Shown here piece after piece: positions 41,936 through 51,017 of a stretch of DNA of 64,000 nucleotides. Origin of the DNA: Flavitalea plasmicola (GTDB lineage Bacteria; Bacteroidota; Bacteroidia; Chitinophagales; Chitinophagaceae); NCBI RefSeq assembly GCF_030546645.1, contig NZ_JAUOTO010000001.1, positions 310,001 to 374,000 on the forward strand. Direction: 5' to 3'. A program made the translations under genes and the position numbers. The notes under the pieces were generated by a model. The model saw only the letters and a list, made by a program, of their open reading frames with translations. It did not search any database and was not told the origin of the DNA. Position 1 is the stretch's first letter. Each line of letters opens with the position of its first letter.

Positions 41936-44900
41936 TCAAAAGCCACACCGGATACCAAATGTCACGGACTTATAAGTGGGGTAAGTATAATAATCGATTC
42001 CCGGCATGATGGAGTTGCTGCCGCCATAGGTGTTGACGTCCGGATCATACCATGAATATTTTGTCACGGTGATCAGGTTTTGCCCGCTGGCATACAGCTG
42101 CAGGTTCCTGCACCAGTCAATACCCCACTTGCCGACAGGAAGGTTGTAGGCCAGCTGGATATTCCGGAAGCGCAGGTAAGAGCCATTCTCTACAAAACGG
42201 GAAGACATATTGCCGGATAGACTCCTGCTTACCTTCGGGTATTTTGCATTCGTGCTGGAAGGGGTCCAGTGATGGTAGAACTGGTCCTGTGTCAGGTTGA
42301 GCCCCATTCCCAGGTCCAGTGATGAGGCCATGTTCAGGTTGTATAAATCATTGCCCTGGCTACCCTGAATGAATACCGTCAGCTCGAAGCCCTTCCAGGA
42401 TGCGATGGAATTGAAGCCGTAGATGAATTTGGGATTCGGATCGCCGATGTAGGTTTTGTCGTCAGCCGTTATCTTTCCGTCCTTGCTCCTGTCCTCGTAC
42501 TGGATATCTCCCGTGGAGGTATACCCGGTCTCCTTGTAGCCGTAAAAGATGCCGTACGGCTGGCCTTCCCGGAGCAGGTTGACATAATCATTCAGGCTGC
42601 CTGTATAGATGACGTTTCCGAATATATCCTGTCGCTGGTAAAGTCTGACTACCTTATTCCGGTTGAACGAGATATTGGCAGCCACTGTCCATTTCACGGG
42701 GCCTTTGAGAATATCCGATTCCACGCCGATCTCCAGACCTTTGTTCTGGATCTCTCCCACGTTCTGGAAGGTGGTGGTATAGCCCATGGAAGAGGGCAAC
42801 TGCACCCTGTTGAGAAGATTCTTTGTCTTTTTAAGGTAGACGTCCGCCGTCAGCCGCACCCGGTTGTCCAAAAATCCTGCATCGAAGCCCGCATCGAACT
42901 CATTGGTGGTCTCCCATTTCAGATTGCCCGGAAGGGTCTGGCTGGGAGCATAGGTAGTGCTCAGTGCGTCGCCGAAAATAGTATAGCCCGAAGTCAGCTG
43001 GTTCAGCGTCTGGTAAGGATTGACCGCCGTGCTGCCCGTGGCGCCATAACTGGCTCTTATCTTCAGATCGGACACGACATGGGAGCTTTTCAGGAAAGGC
43101 TCGCTGGACATATGCCAGGCAAGCGCTGCCGAGGGAAAATTGCTCCATTTGTTGCCCGCGGAGTAACGGGAAGATCCATCCCGGCGAAAGCTCACCGTCG
43201 CCAGGTATTTGTCGGCATAGCTGTAGTTGAGCCTTCCCAGGTAAGACAACAGGCCCCATTTCTGGTAGCTGCTGGAAGGAATACCCGGTGTGGTGGCCGA
43301 TCCAAGGCTGCCCGTTTGTATCACATCACTGAGAAATCCCGTGCCTGATGCCGCCAGCGAAGTGTACAGGTAATCCTGGTAGGTGAAGCCGCCCGTCAAG
43401 GTGAAGCGGTGTTCACCAAGGGTCTTATTATAGGTGACGACATTCTCGTTCAGGAAACTGGTATTTTGTGTGGTGTTCACGGTAGCGCTGCCCGTGGAGT
43501 TGGTGGACGGCTCGATAGCGGTATAGAGATCACTTCGGTTGTCCTCGTTCTGCACGCCGCCGGAGATCCGGATGGAAAGGTCTTTTATGGGCTTGATGGT
43601 AAGCGCCGCATTGGAAAAGACCTTGTCCGACTTGATCTTGTCGGACACCTTATAAATGGTCACCAGCGGATTGACGATGACATTCGAGATGAAGGAGTAG
43701 GCGGTATTCAGCCTTCTGTATGACCCATCGGACAGGTAAGGCGTGAGGGTGGGAGGGGCCATCAGCATGCCTGAGATGAGGTCGCCGCCCCGGTTGCCAC
43801 TACCGGAATTCTGGCGCCGGCTGTCGATGCGCGTGAGGTAGATGTTGTAAGACACGGAAAAGATCTTGCTGATGTCGTGGTTCAGCGAGCCCCTGAGGGT
43901 ATAACGGTTATAATCGCTGTTGCGGATTATGCCATCCTGTCGTAAGACACCTGTTGACAGGGAAAATTTGGTCCGCTCATTACCCCCGCTGATATTCAGG
44001 TTGGTGGTCAGCATGGGTGCATGGTGCATCACCAGGTCCTGCCAGTCCGTGTTGGGACCTTTGGCAAATGAGTCGATCTGCTGCTGTGTGAAGTAAGGTG
44101 CGACATTGTCATTGGCGGCTTGTTCATTATAGAACTGGGCGTATTGCTGGCCATTCATCAACTTGATCTTTTTCATGGGCGACTGGATGCTGTAGCCTGT
44201 CTCCAGGTCCACCAGGGGCTTGCCTGATCTGCCGCTCTTTGTGGTAATGATGATGACCCCATTGGCGCCACGGGAGCCATAGATGGCGATGGAAGAGGCA
44301 TCCTTAAGTATTTCGATGGACTCGATGTCCGCATTTTGCAGGAAGGTGGGGTTGCCGGAAAAAGGAAAGCCGTCGATGACATACAATGGTTCATTGCCGC
44401 CCAGGATGGAGTTGGCCCCCCTGATACGGACGCTGATGTTCCCGCCGGGAGCGCCATTGTTTTGCTGCACCAGCACGCCTGCCGCCCTTCCCTGGAGGGC
44501 GTTGACGATATTGTTAGTGGGATAGCTGGTGACTTCCGCTGGCTTCACCTGGGAGACGGAGCCGGTAAGGTCCCGCTTGCGCACCGTTCCGTAGCCGACG
44601 ACGACTATCTCGTTCAATGCCCTGACATTGATGGACATTGACAGCCTGATCTCGTGACGCCCACGCAGGTTTATTTCTTCTGTCTTATAGCCCGTGTAGG
44701 AAATGATGAGCACGGCATCCTGGGCGATGCCTTTCAGGATGAAAGCGCCGTCCTGGTCCGTAGTAGTGCTTTGACCAGTAGCTTTAACGATGACGGTGGC
44801 GCCAAGAATAGGATTGCCTTTCTCATCCGTGATCTTTCCTGTCACGTCGGCAGGCGGCGGAAGATCGGAAACGCCGGGTCGGGGGGTGGCGCTCTCCCGG

Positions 44901-45259
44901 GGCTTTTCCTTGATGATGATCATCCTGTTCAAAATGGACCAGGTGTAGGATTGGTTAGAGAAGCATTCCGCCAGCGCCTGCTCCAGTGGAGCATTCCGGA
45001 GACGGACAGTGATAGGGTTCGCCTTTTTGAGAAAAGTTTCGGTGTAGATGAACTTATACCCCGTTTGTTTTTCGATGAGGGCGAATACTTTCTCCGGTGC
45101 GGCATTCTGTTGGGATAGCGACACCTTCTGGGCAACGCCCCTGGCACCTACCTGTAGGATCGTGCATACTAAAAAAGCCACCGTCAGTTTCATCTTTTTA
45201 GCAATTTGAAGTGGGTTGCCCCCTGCCCTTCGTCTTTGGCAAATAGCAATCAATACCAT
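41936..45259 (-). CDS. SusC/RagA-family TonB-dependent transporter with STN domain
   Basis: A 1107-residue outer-membrane transporter. An STN domain (about 45-115) implies signalling to a FecR anti-sigma factor; a carboxypeptidase-regulatory-like domain (about 137-210) follows, then the plug (I-V-V-V-G-Y-G-T, L-Q-G-R-A-A-G-V and Y-V-I-D-G-F-P) and a 22-strand barrel. The energy is from TonB. The ATG at 45259 gives a 22-residue lead often seen in Chitinophagaceae proteins of this type; M-K-L-T-V-A-F-L-V from the ATG at 45193 is an alternative. It is preceded by FecR and the sigma factor. The imported glycan is not known. Confidence 0.95.
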   Translation of the reverse strand: MVLIAICQRRRAGGNPLQIAKKMKLTVAFLVCTILQVGARGVAQKVSLSQQNAAPEKVFALIEKQTGYKFIYTETFLKKANPITVRLRNAPLEQALAECFSNQSYTWSILNRMIIIKEKPRESATPRPGVSDLPPPADVTGKITDEKGNPILGATVIVKATGQSTTTDQDGAFILKGIAQDAVLIISYTGYKTEEINLRGRHEIRLSMSINVRALNEIVVVGYGTVRKRDLTGSVSQVKPAEVTSYPTNNIVNALQGRAAGVLVQQNNGAPGGNISVRIRGANSILGGNEPLYVIDGFPFSGNPTFLQNADIESIEILKDASSIAIYGSRGANGVIIITTKSGRSGKPLVDLETGYSIQSPMKKIKLMNGQQYAQFYNEQAANDNVAPYFTQQQIDSFAKGPNTDWQDLVMHHAPMLTTNLNISGGNERTKFSLSTGVLRQDGIIRNSDYNRYTLRGSLNHDISKIFSVSYNIYLTRIDSRRQNSGSGNRGGDLISGMLMAPPTLTPYLSDGSYRRLNTAYSFISNVIVNPLVTIYKVSDKIKSDKVFSNAALTIKPIKDLSIRISGGVQNEDNRSDLYTAIEPSTNSTGSATVNTTQNTSFLNENVVTYNKTLGEHRFTLTGGFTYQDYLYTSLAASGTGFLSDVIQTGSLGSATTPGIPSSSYQKWGLLSYLGRLNYSYADKYLATVSFRRDGSSRYSAGNKWSNFPSAALAWHMSSEPFLKSSHVVSDLKIRASYGATGSTAVNPYQTLNQLTSGYTIFGDALSTTYAPSQTLPGNLKWETTNEFDAGFDAGFLDNRVRLTADVYLKKTKNLLNRVQLPSSMGYTTTFQNVGEIQNKGLEIGVESDILKGPVKWTVAANISFNRNKVVRLYQRQDIFGNVIYTGSLNDYVNLLREGQPYGIFYGYKETGYTSTGDIQYEDRSKDGKITADDKTYIGDPNPKFIYGFNSIASWKGFELTVFIQGSQGNDLYNLNMASSLDLGMGLNLTQDQFYHHWTPSSTNAKYPKVSRSLSGNMSSRFVENGSYLRFRNIQLAYNLPVGKWGIDWCRNLQLYASGQNLITVTKYSWYDPDVNTYGGSNSIMPGIDYYTYPTYKSVTFGIRCGF

Positions 45260-45448
45260 AACTTTGGATAGTTTGGGTTAATCAATTACTGCTCCGCTTT
45301 CCGGCGGAGAACAGTCTTGTCAAGATCATGTTTTGGATTAATCCGATATAGCCGGATCCTGATGGCGTCAGGGTCCGGTGTTTATTTTTATAGGTTGTTT
45401 CAGTATATGGTTACCTCCTTTTTTTAGCTTTCAGAACTTAAAGTTTTT
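45260..45448 (-). other. FecR-susC intergenic region with two hairpins
   Basis: The gap holds CCGGATCCTGA/TCAGGGTCCGG (45352-45378, 10 pairs with one mismatch, 5-base loop) and CTCCGC/GCGGAG (45292-45309). There is no T-run on the minus strand after either. They may be a processing site or leader that sets susC expression apart from that of fecR. A promoter within the gap is likely, but I see no clear consensus. Confidence 0.5.
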
Positions 45449-46645
45449 CTATGGGGAGACAGTGATGGTCTTGTCACCCGTCCTGAAATGTACGCTGCCT
45501 GTCATGGACAGCGCCTTCAGCACTTCCGAGATGGGTACATTCCTGGGGATCCGGGCGTAAAAGCGCTCTTCTATTTCGCCGCCTTCGTAATCCACTTTTA
45601 TATTGTACCAGCGCGACAGCTGCCGCATGATGGTCCGTATATCCGCCTTCCGGAAGAAGAACTGATCATTCTTCCAGGCCACCACTTCTTCCGTATTGAC
45701 GTCGTTCAACACTTTCATGGTTCCATTGGTCATCTGCACCTGCTGTCCCGGGCTGATCAGGGTCTGATCATTGCCCCGGATCACTTTTACCGAACCTTCC
45801 AGCAGCGTGGTAGCCACCGACCTTTCATCCGTATACGCATTGACATTGAAGTGCGTTCCCAGCACCTGCACCGTCATGTCCTTATAATGCACAAGAAAGG
45901 GCCGGCCGGCATCGGGTGCGATCTCGAAATAAGCTTCCCCGGTGATATCGATGGCCCTTTCTTTTCTGCTGAAGTTGACGGGAAATCTTACGGACGAGGC
46001 TGCATTCAGCCAGATCCGCGACCCATCCGGCAATACCAGCTGGTATTGATTGCCCGCATTCGTGGAAAGGGTATTGTACGCCATTTCTCCCGGAGTGCCG
46101 GCAGCGTTCATGGCGTTGTAGGCCAGGGTTCCTTTCATGTTGATGACGGCCATATTGCCCTGCCGGCTGATGGTGCCGTTGGCGGAGCTGTCGAGTGCTA
46201 TCTGCTGGCCATTGGCCAGGGTAAGCACAGCTGCCTTATTGCCGGGGGCTGCGTCATATTTTTCCGGCGTGCTGACCGCTATGGAAGGGGATTGCTTTCG
46301 CGGCCTTAGAAAGGGAACGCTTACCAGGGCTGCCAGGATCACGACGGCTGCGGCCCACCAGATCCGGAGGCGCATACGGCGGACAGGTGCTTTTGCTGTT
46401 CGCGGGGCCCCGGCTGTCACTATCCGGGAAAAGATCCGGTCCGCGCTTTCTTCGCTCAGTGGAGGCGTGTCGATCTGTTCCGGTACACCGGCGTTTTCGA
46501 TCGCTTCGTCTATCAGCCGTTGTATGGCTGCTTCATGGGATCCTCTATGGACGATGTCCATAAGCTCCCGGCGCTCAGCCGCCGTAGCTTCCCCATTTTG
46601 GTGCCGAAGGAAAAGGTATGTAAGTCTTTGAAGGCTCGTGTCCAT
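45449..46645 (-). CDS. FecR-family anti-sigma factor
   Basis: A 398-residue inner-membrane protein from the ATG at 46645 (a TTG at 46669 is rejected). It has a cytoplasmic N-terminal part that binds sigma, a membrane segment (about 97-116: W-W-A-A-A-V-V-I-L-A), the FecR domain in the periplasm (R-I-W-L-N-A-A-S-S-V-R-F-P) and a C-terminal DUF4974 domain. It probably holds the ECF sigma factor encoded just upstream until the STN domain of SusC signals. Confidence 0.94.
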   Translation of the reverse strand: MDTSLQRLTYLFLRHQNGEATAAERRELMDIVHRGSHEAAIQRLIDEAIENAGVPEQIDTPPLSEESADRIFSRIVTAGAPRTAKAPVRRMRLRIWWAAAVVILAALVSVPFLRPRKQSPSIAVSTPEKYDAAPGNKAAVLTLANGQQIALDSSANGTISRQGNMAVINMKGTLAYNAMNAAGTPGEMAYNTLSTNAGNQYQLVLPDGSRIWLNAASSVRFPVNFSRKERAIDITGEAYFEIAPDAGRPFLVHYKDMTVQVLGTHFNVNAYTDERSVATTLLEGSVKVIRGNDQTLISPGQQVQMTNGTMKVLNDVNTEEVVAWKNDQFFFRKADIRTIMRQLSRWYNIKVDYEGGEIEERFYARIPRNVPISEVLKALSMTGSVHFRTGDKTITVSP

Positions 46646-46687
46646 AATAAGGTAGACACACGGGAGCAAAAAAGGGGGTAGAAAAAA

Positions 46688-47296
46688 TCAGGAATGCTGA
46701 AAAAAAATCAGCAAAAGGCTCCATTGCGGGATATGTCTGTGGCGCAACAGCTGTCCCCTGACGATGCGCAATGCCTCGGAGACATGTTTTTTTACGGTCT
46801 CGCGGGAGATATTCAGCTGTGTGGCGATCTCCTCGTGCTTCAGTCCTTCCAAACGGCTGAGCTCGAACACTTTTTTCTGCTGGGGCGTTAGCGTGGCGAT
46901 CACTTTTTGCAGGGTGTCCTGCAGCTCTTTTAAAGACAGATTCTCAATGGGAGCATCGGGACGGTCCGCGGGGTGCGGCGTCAGCAGCTTTTCCAATAAT
47001 AATTCTTCATTGGCCAACTTACGCAGGGCGTTGTAAATATGGTTGCGGGTGATGGTGGCCAGGTAAGCGCTGAAGCAATTTATTTCAGGAAGTTTTTCAC
47101 GACCGACCCAAATTTTCATAAAAACCTCCTGCAAGACATCTTCCGCGTGGCTGGCCGACTGCAGCAGCCGCAGCGCTGAATGATACACCTTATGCCTGTA
47201 ATGGGTAAATAATGCATGAAAGGCGGCTTCATCACCTTTGGCTGCAAGGGCCAGCAGCCCTTTCTCCTCGTGTGTGGGGATATTATTCACAAGCAA
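46688..47296 (-). CDS. ECF-family RNA polymerase sigma factor (FecI-like)
   Basis: A 202-residue sigma factor. Region 2 has L-F-T-H-Y-R-H-K-V-Y and D-V-L-Q-E-V-F-M-K-I-W; region 4 has L-T-P-Q-Q-K-K-V-F-E-L-S-R-L-E-G and the helix-turn-helix N-I-S-R-E-T-V-K-K-H-V. It directs polymerase to the Sus operon. There is no ATG near the start; a TTG at 47296 or a GTG at 47290 is used. The gap to the previous gene's stop is only 9 bases, so it may be read from an upstream promoter. Confidence 0.92.
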   Translation of the reverse strand: MLVNNIPTHEEKGLLALAAKGDEAAFHALFTHYRHKVYHSALRLLQSASHAEDVLQEVFMKIWVGREKLPEINCFSAYLATITRNHIYNALRKLANEELLLEKLLTPHPADRPDAPIENLSLKELQDTLQKVIATLTPQQKKVFELSRLEGLKHEEIATQLNISRETVKKHVSEALRIVRGQLLRHRHIPQWSLLLIFFQHS

Positions 47297-47305
47297 TCTG
47301 AGTGG

Positions 47306-48631
47306 TTAATGCACTAAAGGTACAGATTTTCCTTCCCATTTTGACACCCATGCCTCTGCTTCCGCCCTGCTGACAGGCGTGTGCCGGTCATCCACATTGA
47401 TGACATACAAATATCCTTTTCTTCCAGGCGTGGACAAAAAGGCACTGACGAGGTTGAGCTGCTCGCTCACCAGCGGATGGCCGTTGGTGGGATTCCATAG
47501 CTCCTTCGCGCACAGGCAGCCCATCGTCGGTGTCAGGGGATAAAAAGGTTTGTCCTTAAAATATTCCGGGTCGATGGTGGTGCCATGGGCGATGATCTCC
47601 GTCCGGCCGATGTGTCCGGCCGACCAGGCCTCCATCATAGGTGCATAGTTTCGCCAGTCGGAGGGGAGGAGTTCCTGGTATAACCGTGAAGAATCGATCG
47701 TCTCCTCCACCAGCGCAGTATCATCATCCAATTGAAAGTATCGACGCCACGTTCCTTCAAAAGGCATCAGCAGCTGCAGATTGGTGGTCGGACCGATGAA
47801 ATTGACCCTCGACACGTCCGTACCCCGGATGCTGTATACTCCCTGCGGCGTGCTGCCATCCGTTATGAAATAAGGCAGGTCGGAGCCCGACCGGGCCAGC
47901 TGCTGGAATACCTGCAGCCGGCCCTGCGCATCACGAACGAATTTTCCGTTCTCATCCTGCACGACGGCCAGTCCGGGATAATCCCTGCTCCATCGCTGGA
48001 AAGAATAGATCGTCTTTTGTTTGCGCGCACGCTGGTAAGCAAAGAGGGACGAAAGGTCCGGTGTCTTTTTTTTCACCAGCTGCCCATGATAGCTCAGGTA
48101 CGCCGCCAGCTCCTGCAGGACCGCCATCGAATCATAGCCCGGAAATTTTTCCACCATCCGGATCTTCAGGGCATTGCTGTTCTCCGTGCTGGTGTCGGCG
48201 CGATAGAGATAAACGGCGCACATGGAAAAGAGCTTTGGGTCCTCTTCCTGCTCCAGGACTTGCTGTATAGCCGGGATATAACGTTTTGGGGCAACGGCGT
48301 AAGTGGCCTCCAGCAAAGCCTTCTTTGTATCGTAGGATAAAGTGGAATAGCCATTGAATAAAGTGTCGAGTCCGTGCTCCACCTGCGGGGTGTAAATGAG
48401 GAATTGAGCGATGGCCCAGCAGGCGGACAAATATTTATCTTCTGTGTTGCTGTCCAGCGCCAGGCTCATGTTCCTGCCGGTGATGCGCTCCCGCAGGTCT
48501 TTCTCCAGCGATACACGATTCTGATAGAGTACCGACGCGGAATAGATGTCTTCCCTCCGGGTTTGTCCTTCAGCAACTTGTATAAATGTCAACAACATGG
48601 CCGCAGCCAGCGATCGCTTTATGACGTTCAT
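47306..48631 (-). CDS. Secreted L,D-transpeptidase-like protein
   Basis: A 441-residue protein with a signal peptide ending near V-A-E-G-Q. The first 210 residues are helical. The later part has F-I-T-D-G-S-T-P-Q-G-V-Y, I-I-A-H-G-T-T (about 346) and T-P-T-M-G-C-L (Cys about 370), which resembles the His ... S/T-x-G-C pattern of the YkuD L,D-transpeptidase active site. This suggests crosslinking of peptidoglycan or attachment of protein to it. The match is by pattern and spacing only. It lies just before the sigma factor on the same strand. Confidence 0.55.
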   Translation of the reverse strand: MNVIKRSLAAAMLLTFIQVAEGQTRREDIYSASVLYQNRVSLEKDLRERITGRNMSLALDSNTEDKYLSACWAIAQFLIYTPQVEHGLDTLFNGYSTLSYDTKKALLEATYAVAPKRYIPAIQQVLEQEEDPKLFSMCAVYLYRADTSTENSNALKIRMVEKFPGYDSMAVLQELAAYLSYHGQLVKKKTPDLSSLFAYQRARKQKTIYSFQRWSRDYPGLAVVQDENGKFVRDAQGRLQVFQQLARSGSDLPYFITDGSTPQGVYSIRGTDVSRVNFIGPTTNLQLLMPFEGTWRRYFQLDDDTALVEETIDSSRLYQELLPSDWRNYAPMMEAWSAGHIGRTEIIAHGTTIDPEYFKDKPFYPLTPTMGCLCAKELWNPTNGHPLVSEQLNLVSAFLSTPGRKGYLYVINVDDRHTPVSRAEAEAWVSKWEGKSVPLVH

Positions 48632-48696
48632 ACTGTAAATCTAAAAAAACCCTTAATTTGAGCTCTCTATTTTTTGGACCATACAAACTATTCATC

Positions 48697-49584
48697 ATGA
48701 AATTGAAGATGCACGTATTATTGCCTTGCCTCTCTGTCCTTGTGATCCTCAGCTCCTGCGGAAGCCAGCCGGCCGCCGATGCAGCGAAAGATTCCGTCAC
48801 CAAACCTGTCGATTCCCCTTCCGTCGCCGCCAACTGGAAGATCGGCGTTCAATTATGGACATTCCATTTTGTTCCTTTCGTGCAAGCCATCGCCAAGGCT
48901 GACAGCGCGGGGATCAAATACCTGGAAGCTTTTCCCGGCCAGGACCTGGGCGGCGGTATGAAAGGCAAGTTCGGTACGGACATGACGGCGGACGAAAAGA
49001 AGAAAGTGAAAGACCTTCTCCAGTCTAAAGGGATCAGCATTGTGGCAATGGGTGTCATTACGCCAAAGACGATCGACGAGTGGAAAAAATATTTCGATCT
49101 TGCCAAAGAGTTCGGTCTTAGCTATATCACGGCAGAGCCCCTGAAAGACCAATGGGGCGCCATCGACAGCCTGGCAGGCGCCTATGGCATCAAAGTAGCC
49201 ATACACGACCATCCTAAGCCCAATCCATACTGGCATCCTGACTCTGTGCTCGCCGCAGTGCAGGGACATCCCAACATCGGCTCCTGCGCAGACGTAGGAC
49301 ATTGGGCACGTAATGGCCTGGATCCCGTGGAATGCCTGAAAAAGCTGGAAGGACATATTTTCGGGCTCCACCTTAAAGACATCGACTCCGTCGGTAACAC
49401 GAAAGCAAATGACCTGGTAGTCGGCACGGGCAAGATCGATTTCCCTGCGATCTTCAGGGAGCTCAATCGTCAGAAGTTCAATACAGGTATGTTCTCCATC
49501 GAAAGAGAGAACAACTGGTACAACAATGTGCCCGATGTGATCGCCACGGAGAAGTACTTTAAAGAGCAGACGTCTAAACTTTAA
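48697..49584 (+). CDS. Sugar phosphate isomerase/epimerase-like TIM-barrel protein, lipoprotein-type export
   Basis: A 295-residue protein from the ATG at 48697. A lipoprotein signal (L-V-I-L-S-S-C, Cys20) precedes a xylose-isomerase-like TIM barrel: G-V-Q-L-W-T-F-H-F near the start, then H-D-H-P-K-P-N, S-C-A-D-V-G-H-W and G-L-H-L-K-D-I-D, which hold likely metal ligands, with S-I-E-R-E-N-N-W late. It probably isomerises or epimerises a sugar or keto-sugar, outside the cytoplasm. It starts a plus-strand set with two dehydrogenases. Confidence 0.82.
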   Translation: MKLKMHVLLPCLSVLVILSSCGSQPAADAAKDSVTKPVDSPSVAANWKIGVQLWTFHFVPFVQAIAKADSAGIKYLEAFPGQDLGGGMKGKFGTDMTADEKKKVKDLLQSKGISIVAMGVITPKTIDEWKKYFDLAKEFGLSYITAEPLKDQWGAIDSLAGAYGIKVAIHDHPKPNPYWHPDSVLAAVQGHPNIGSCADVGHWARNGLDPVECLKKLEGHIFGLHLKDIDSVGNTKANDLVVGTGKIDFPAIFRELNRQKFNTGMFSIERENNWYNNVPDVIATEKYFKEQTSKL

Positions 49585-49637
49585 TCACCAGCTCCAGCCC
49601 CGTCAGGGGCTGGAGCTTCTCAAATACGACTCGCTAT

Positions 49638-50972
49638 ATGAATTCCCGCCGCCAATTCCTCAAAGAAAGCGCTTCCCTCCTCCTGTCCACAGGCGCCCTT
49701 CCTGCCTTCGCGGCTAATGACACCATCCGCGTAGGCGTCATCGGTATGGGCATCATGGGTTTCAACGATATCAGCACCGCGCTGAAAGTGCCCGGCGTGG
49801 AATGGGTGGCGGCTTGCGATCTCTACACCGGCCGGCTGCAAAGGGCCAAAGAGGTGCAGGGGAAGGACCTTTTCACCACCCGCCATTACCAGGAGATCCT
49901 GGACCGCAAGGACATCGACGCAGTCATCATCGCCACCAGCGACAACTGGCATGCACGTATCGCTACGGCAGCGCTGGAAAAGGGTAAATCGGTCTACTGT
50001 GAAAAGCCCATGGTACACCAGCTGAAGGAGGGCCTTCCGCTGATAGCCGCCTGGCAGCGCTCTAAGAAGACCATGCAGGTCGGCAGCCAGCGGGTCAGCA
50101 GCATCGCTTATGCCAGGGCGGCAGAACGCTACAGGGCCGGCGCCATCGGCCAGCTGACTTGCATCGAAGCCAGTTTCGACCGCCAAAGCGCGCTGGGAGC
50201 ATGGGAATACACCATGCCTACGGATGCCTCTCCCGCTACGGTGGATTGGGACGGCTATATTGCCGGCACCCCTCACCAGCCTTACGATCCTAAGAAGTTT
50301 TTCTGGTGGCGTAATTACCGGGCATTCGGCACCGGCGTGGCAGGCGATCTTTTCGTACATCTCCTGTCGGGTATCCATGTGATCACGGGTTCGAAGGGGC
50401 CCGAGAAAATCATTTCCACGGGTCAGACGGCTTACTGGAAGGATGGCCGCGACGTGCCTGACGTGATGACCGCCATCATGCATTACCCCGATACGAAGGA
50501 ACATCCTGCTTTCGAGCTGATGCTTCGGGTGAACTTCATCAGCGGCCAGGGCGAGACCAGCAGCGTTAAGTTCTTTGGCTCGGAAGGCGTGTTGGACATG
50601 GGCTACGATGGATTTACCATCCGGCACCATAAAATGCCGGCAGCCCCGGGCATAGGAGGATGGGATGCCCTGACCACCTATCCGCAAGCCATGCAGGACG
50701 AGCTGCGACGGCAGTATGATCAGCGCTGGACATCGGATCAGCAAAATACCGTCGACGCCGAACCCACAGTCTACAAATTACCCCAAGGTTTTGACGAGCA
50801 CGTGGAGCATTTTAAAAATTTTTTCCAGGGCGTACGCACCGGCAGCCCTGTGGTGGAAGATCCCATTTTCGGGTTCCGTGCCGCGGCCCCCTGCCTGATG
50901 GCGAATGAAAGCTATTTTCAACGGAAGATCGTGCATTGGGATGCAGTGAATATGCAGCTGAAGGAGGCCTGA
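49638..50972 (+). CDS. Gfo/Idh/MocA-family oxidoreductase with Tat signal
   Basis: A 444-residue protein. Its first residues, N-S-R-R-Q-F-L-K, are a twin-arginine signal. The NAD(P)-binding fold has V-G-V-I-G-M-G-I-M-G and the C-E-K-P-M motif. The second domain has an alpha/beta sheet with W-D-G-Y-I-A-G-T-P. It probably oxidises or reduces a sugar or cyclitol and binds its cofactor before export by Tat. It lies 53 bases after the isomerase gene and 45 before the Ldh-type gene. Confidence 0.9.
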   Translation: MNSRRQFLKESASLLLSTGALPAFAANDTIRVGVIGMGIMGFNDISTALKVPGVEWVAACDLYTGRLQRAKEVQGKDLFTTRHYQEILDRKDIDAVIIATSDNWHARIATAALEKGKSVYCEKPMVHQLKEGLPLIAAWQRSKKTMQVGSQRVSSIAYARAAERYRAGAIGQLTCIEASFDRQSALGAWEYTMPTDASPATVDWDGYIAGTPHQPYDPKKFFWWRNYRAFGTGVAGDLFVHLLSGIHVITGSKGPEKIISTGQTAYWKDGRDVPDVMTAIMHYPDTKEHPAFELMLRVNFISGQGETSSVKFFGSEGVLDMGYDGFTIRHHKMPAAPGIGGWDALTTYPQAMQDELRRQYDQRWTSDQQNTVDAEPTVYKLPQGFDEHVEHFKNFFQGVRTGSPVVEDPIFGFRAAAPCLMANESYFQRKIVHWDAVNMQLKEA

Positions 50973-51017
50973 GGGCTGACGCTTTTTCCCGATCTTTGCG
51001 GACCTACAACCACTCTC

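Noticed and set aside
49620-50744. 374-residue open frame opposite the Gfo/Idh/MocA gene
   Set aside because: Shadow frame of the oxidoreductase; no start context or family match.
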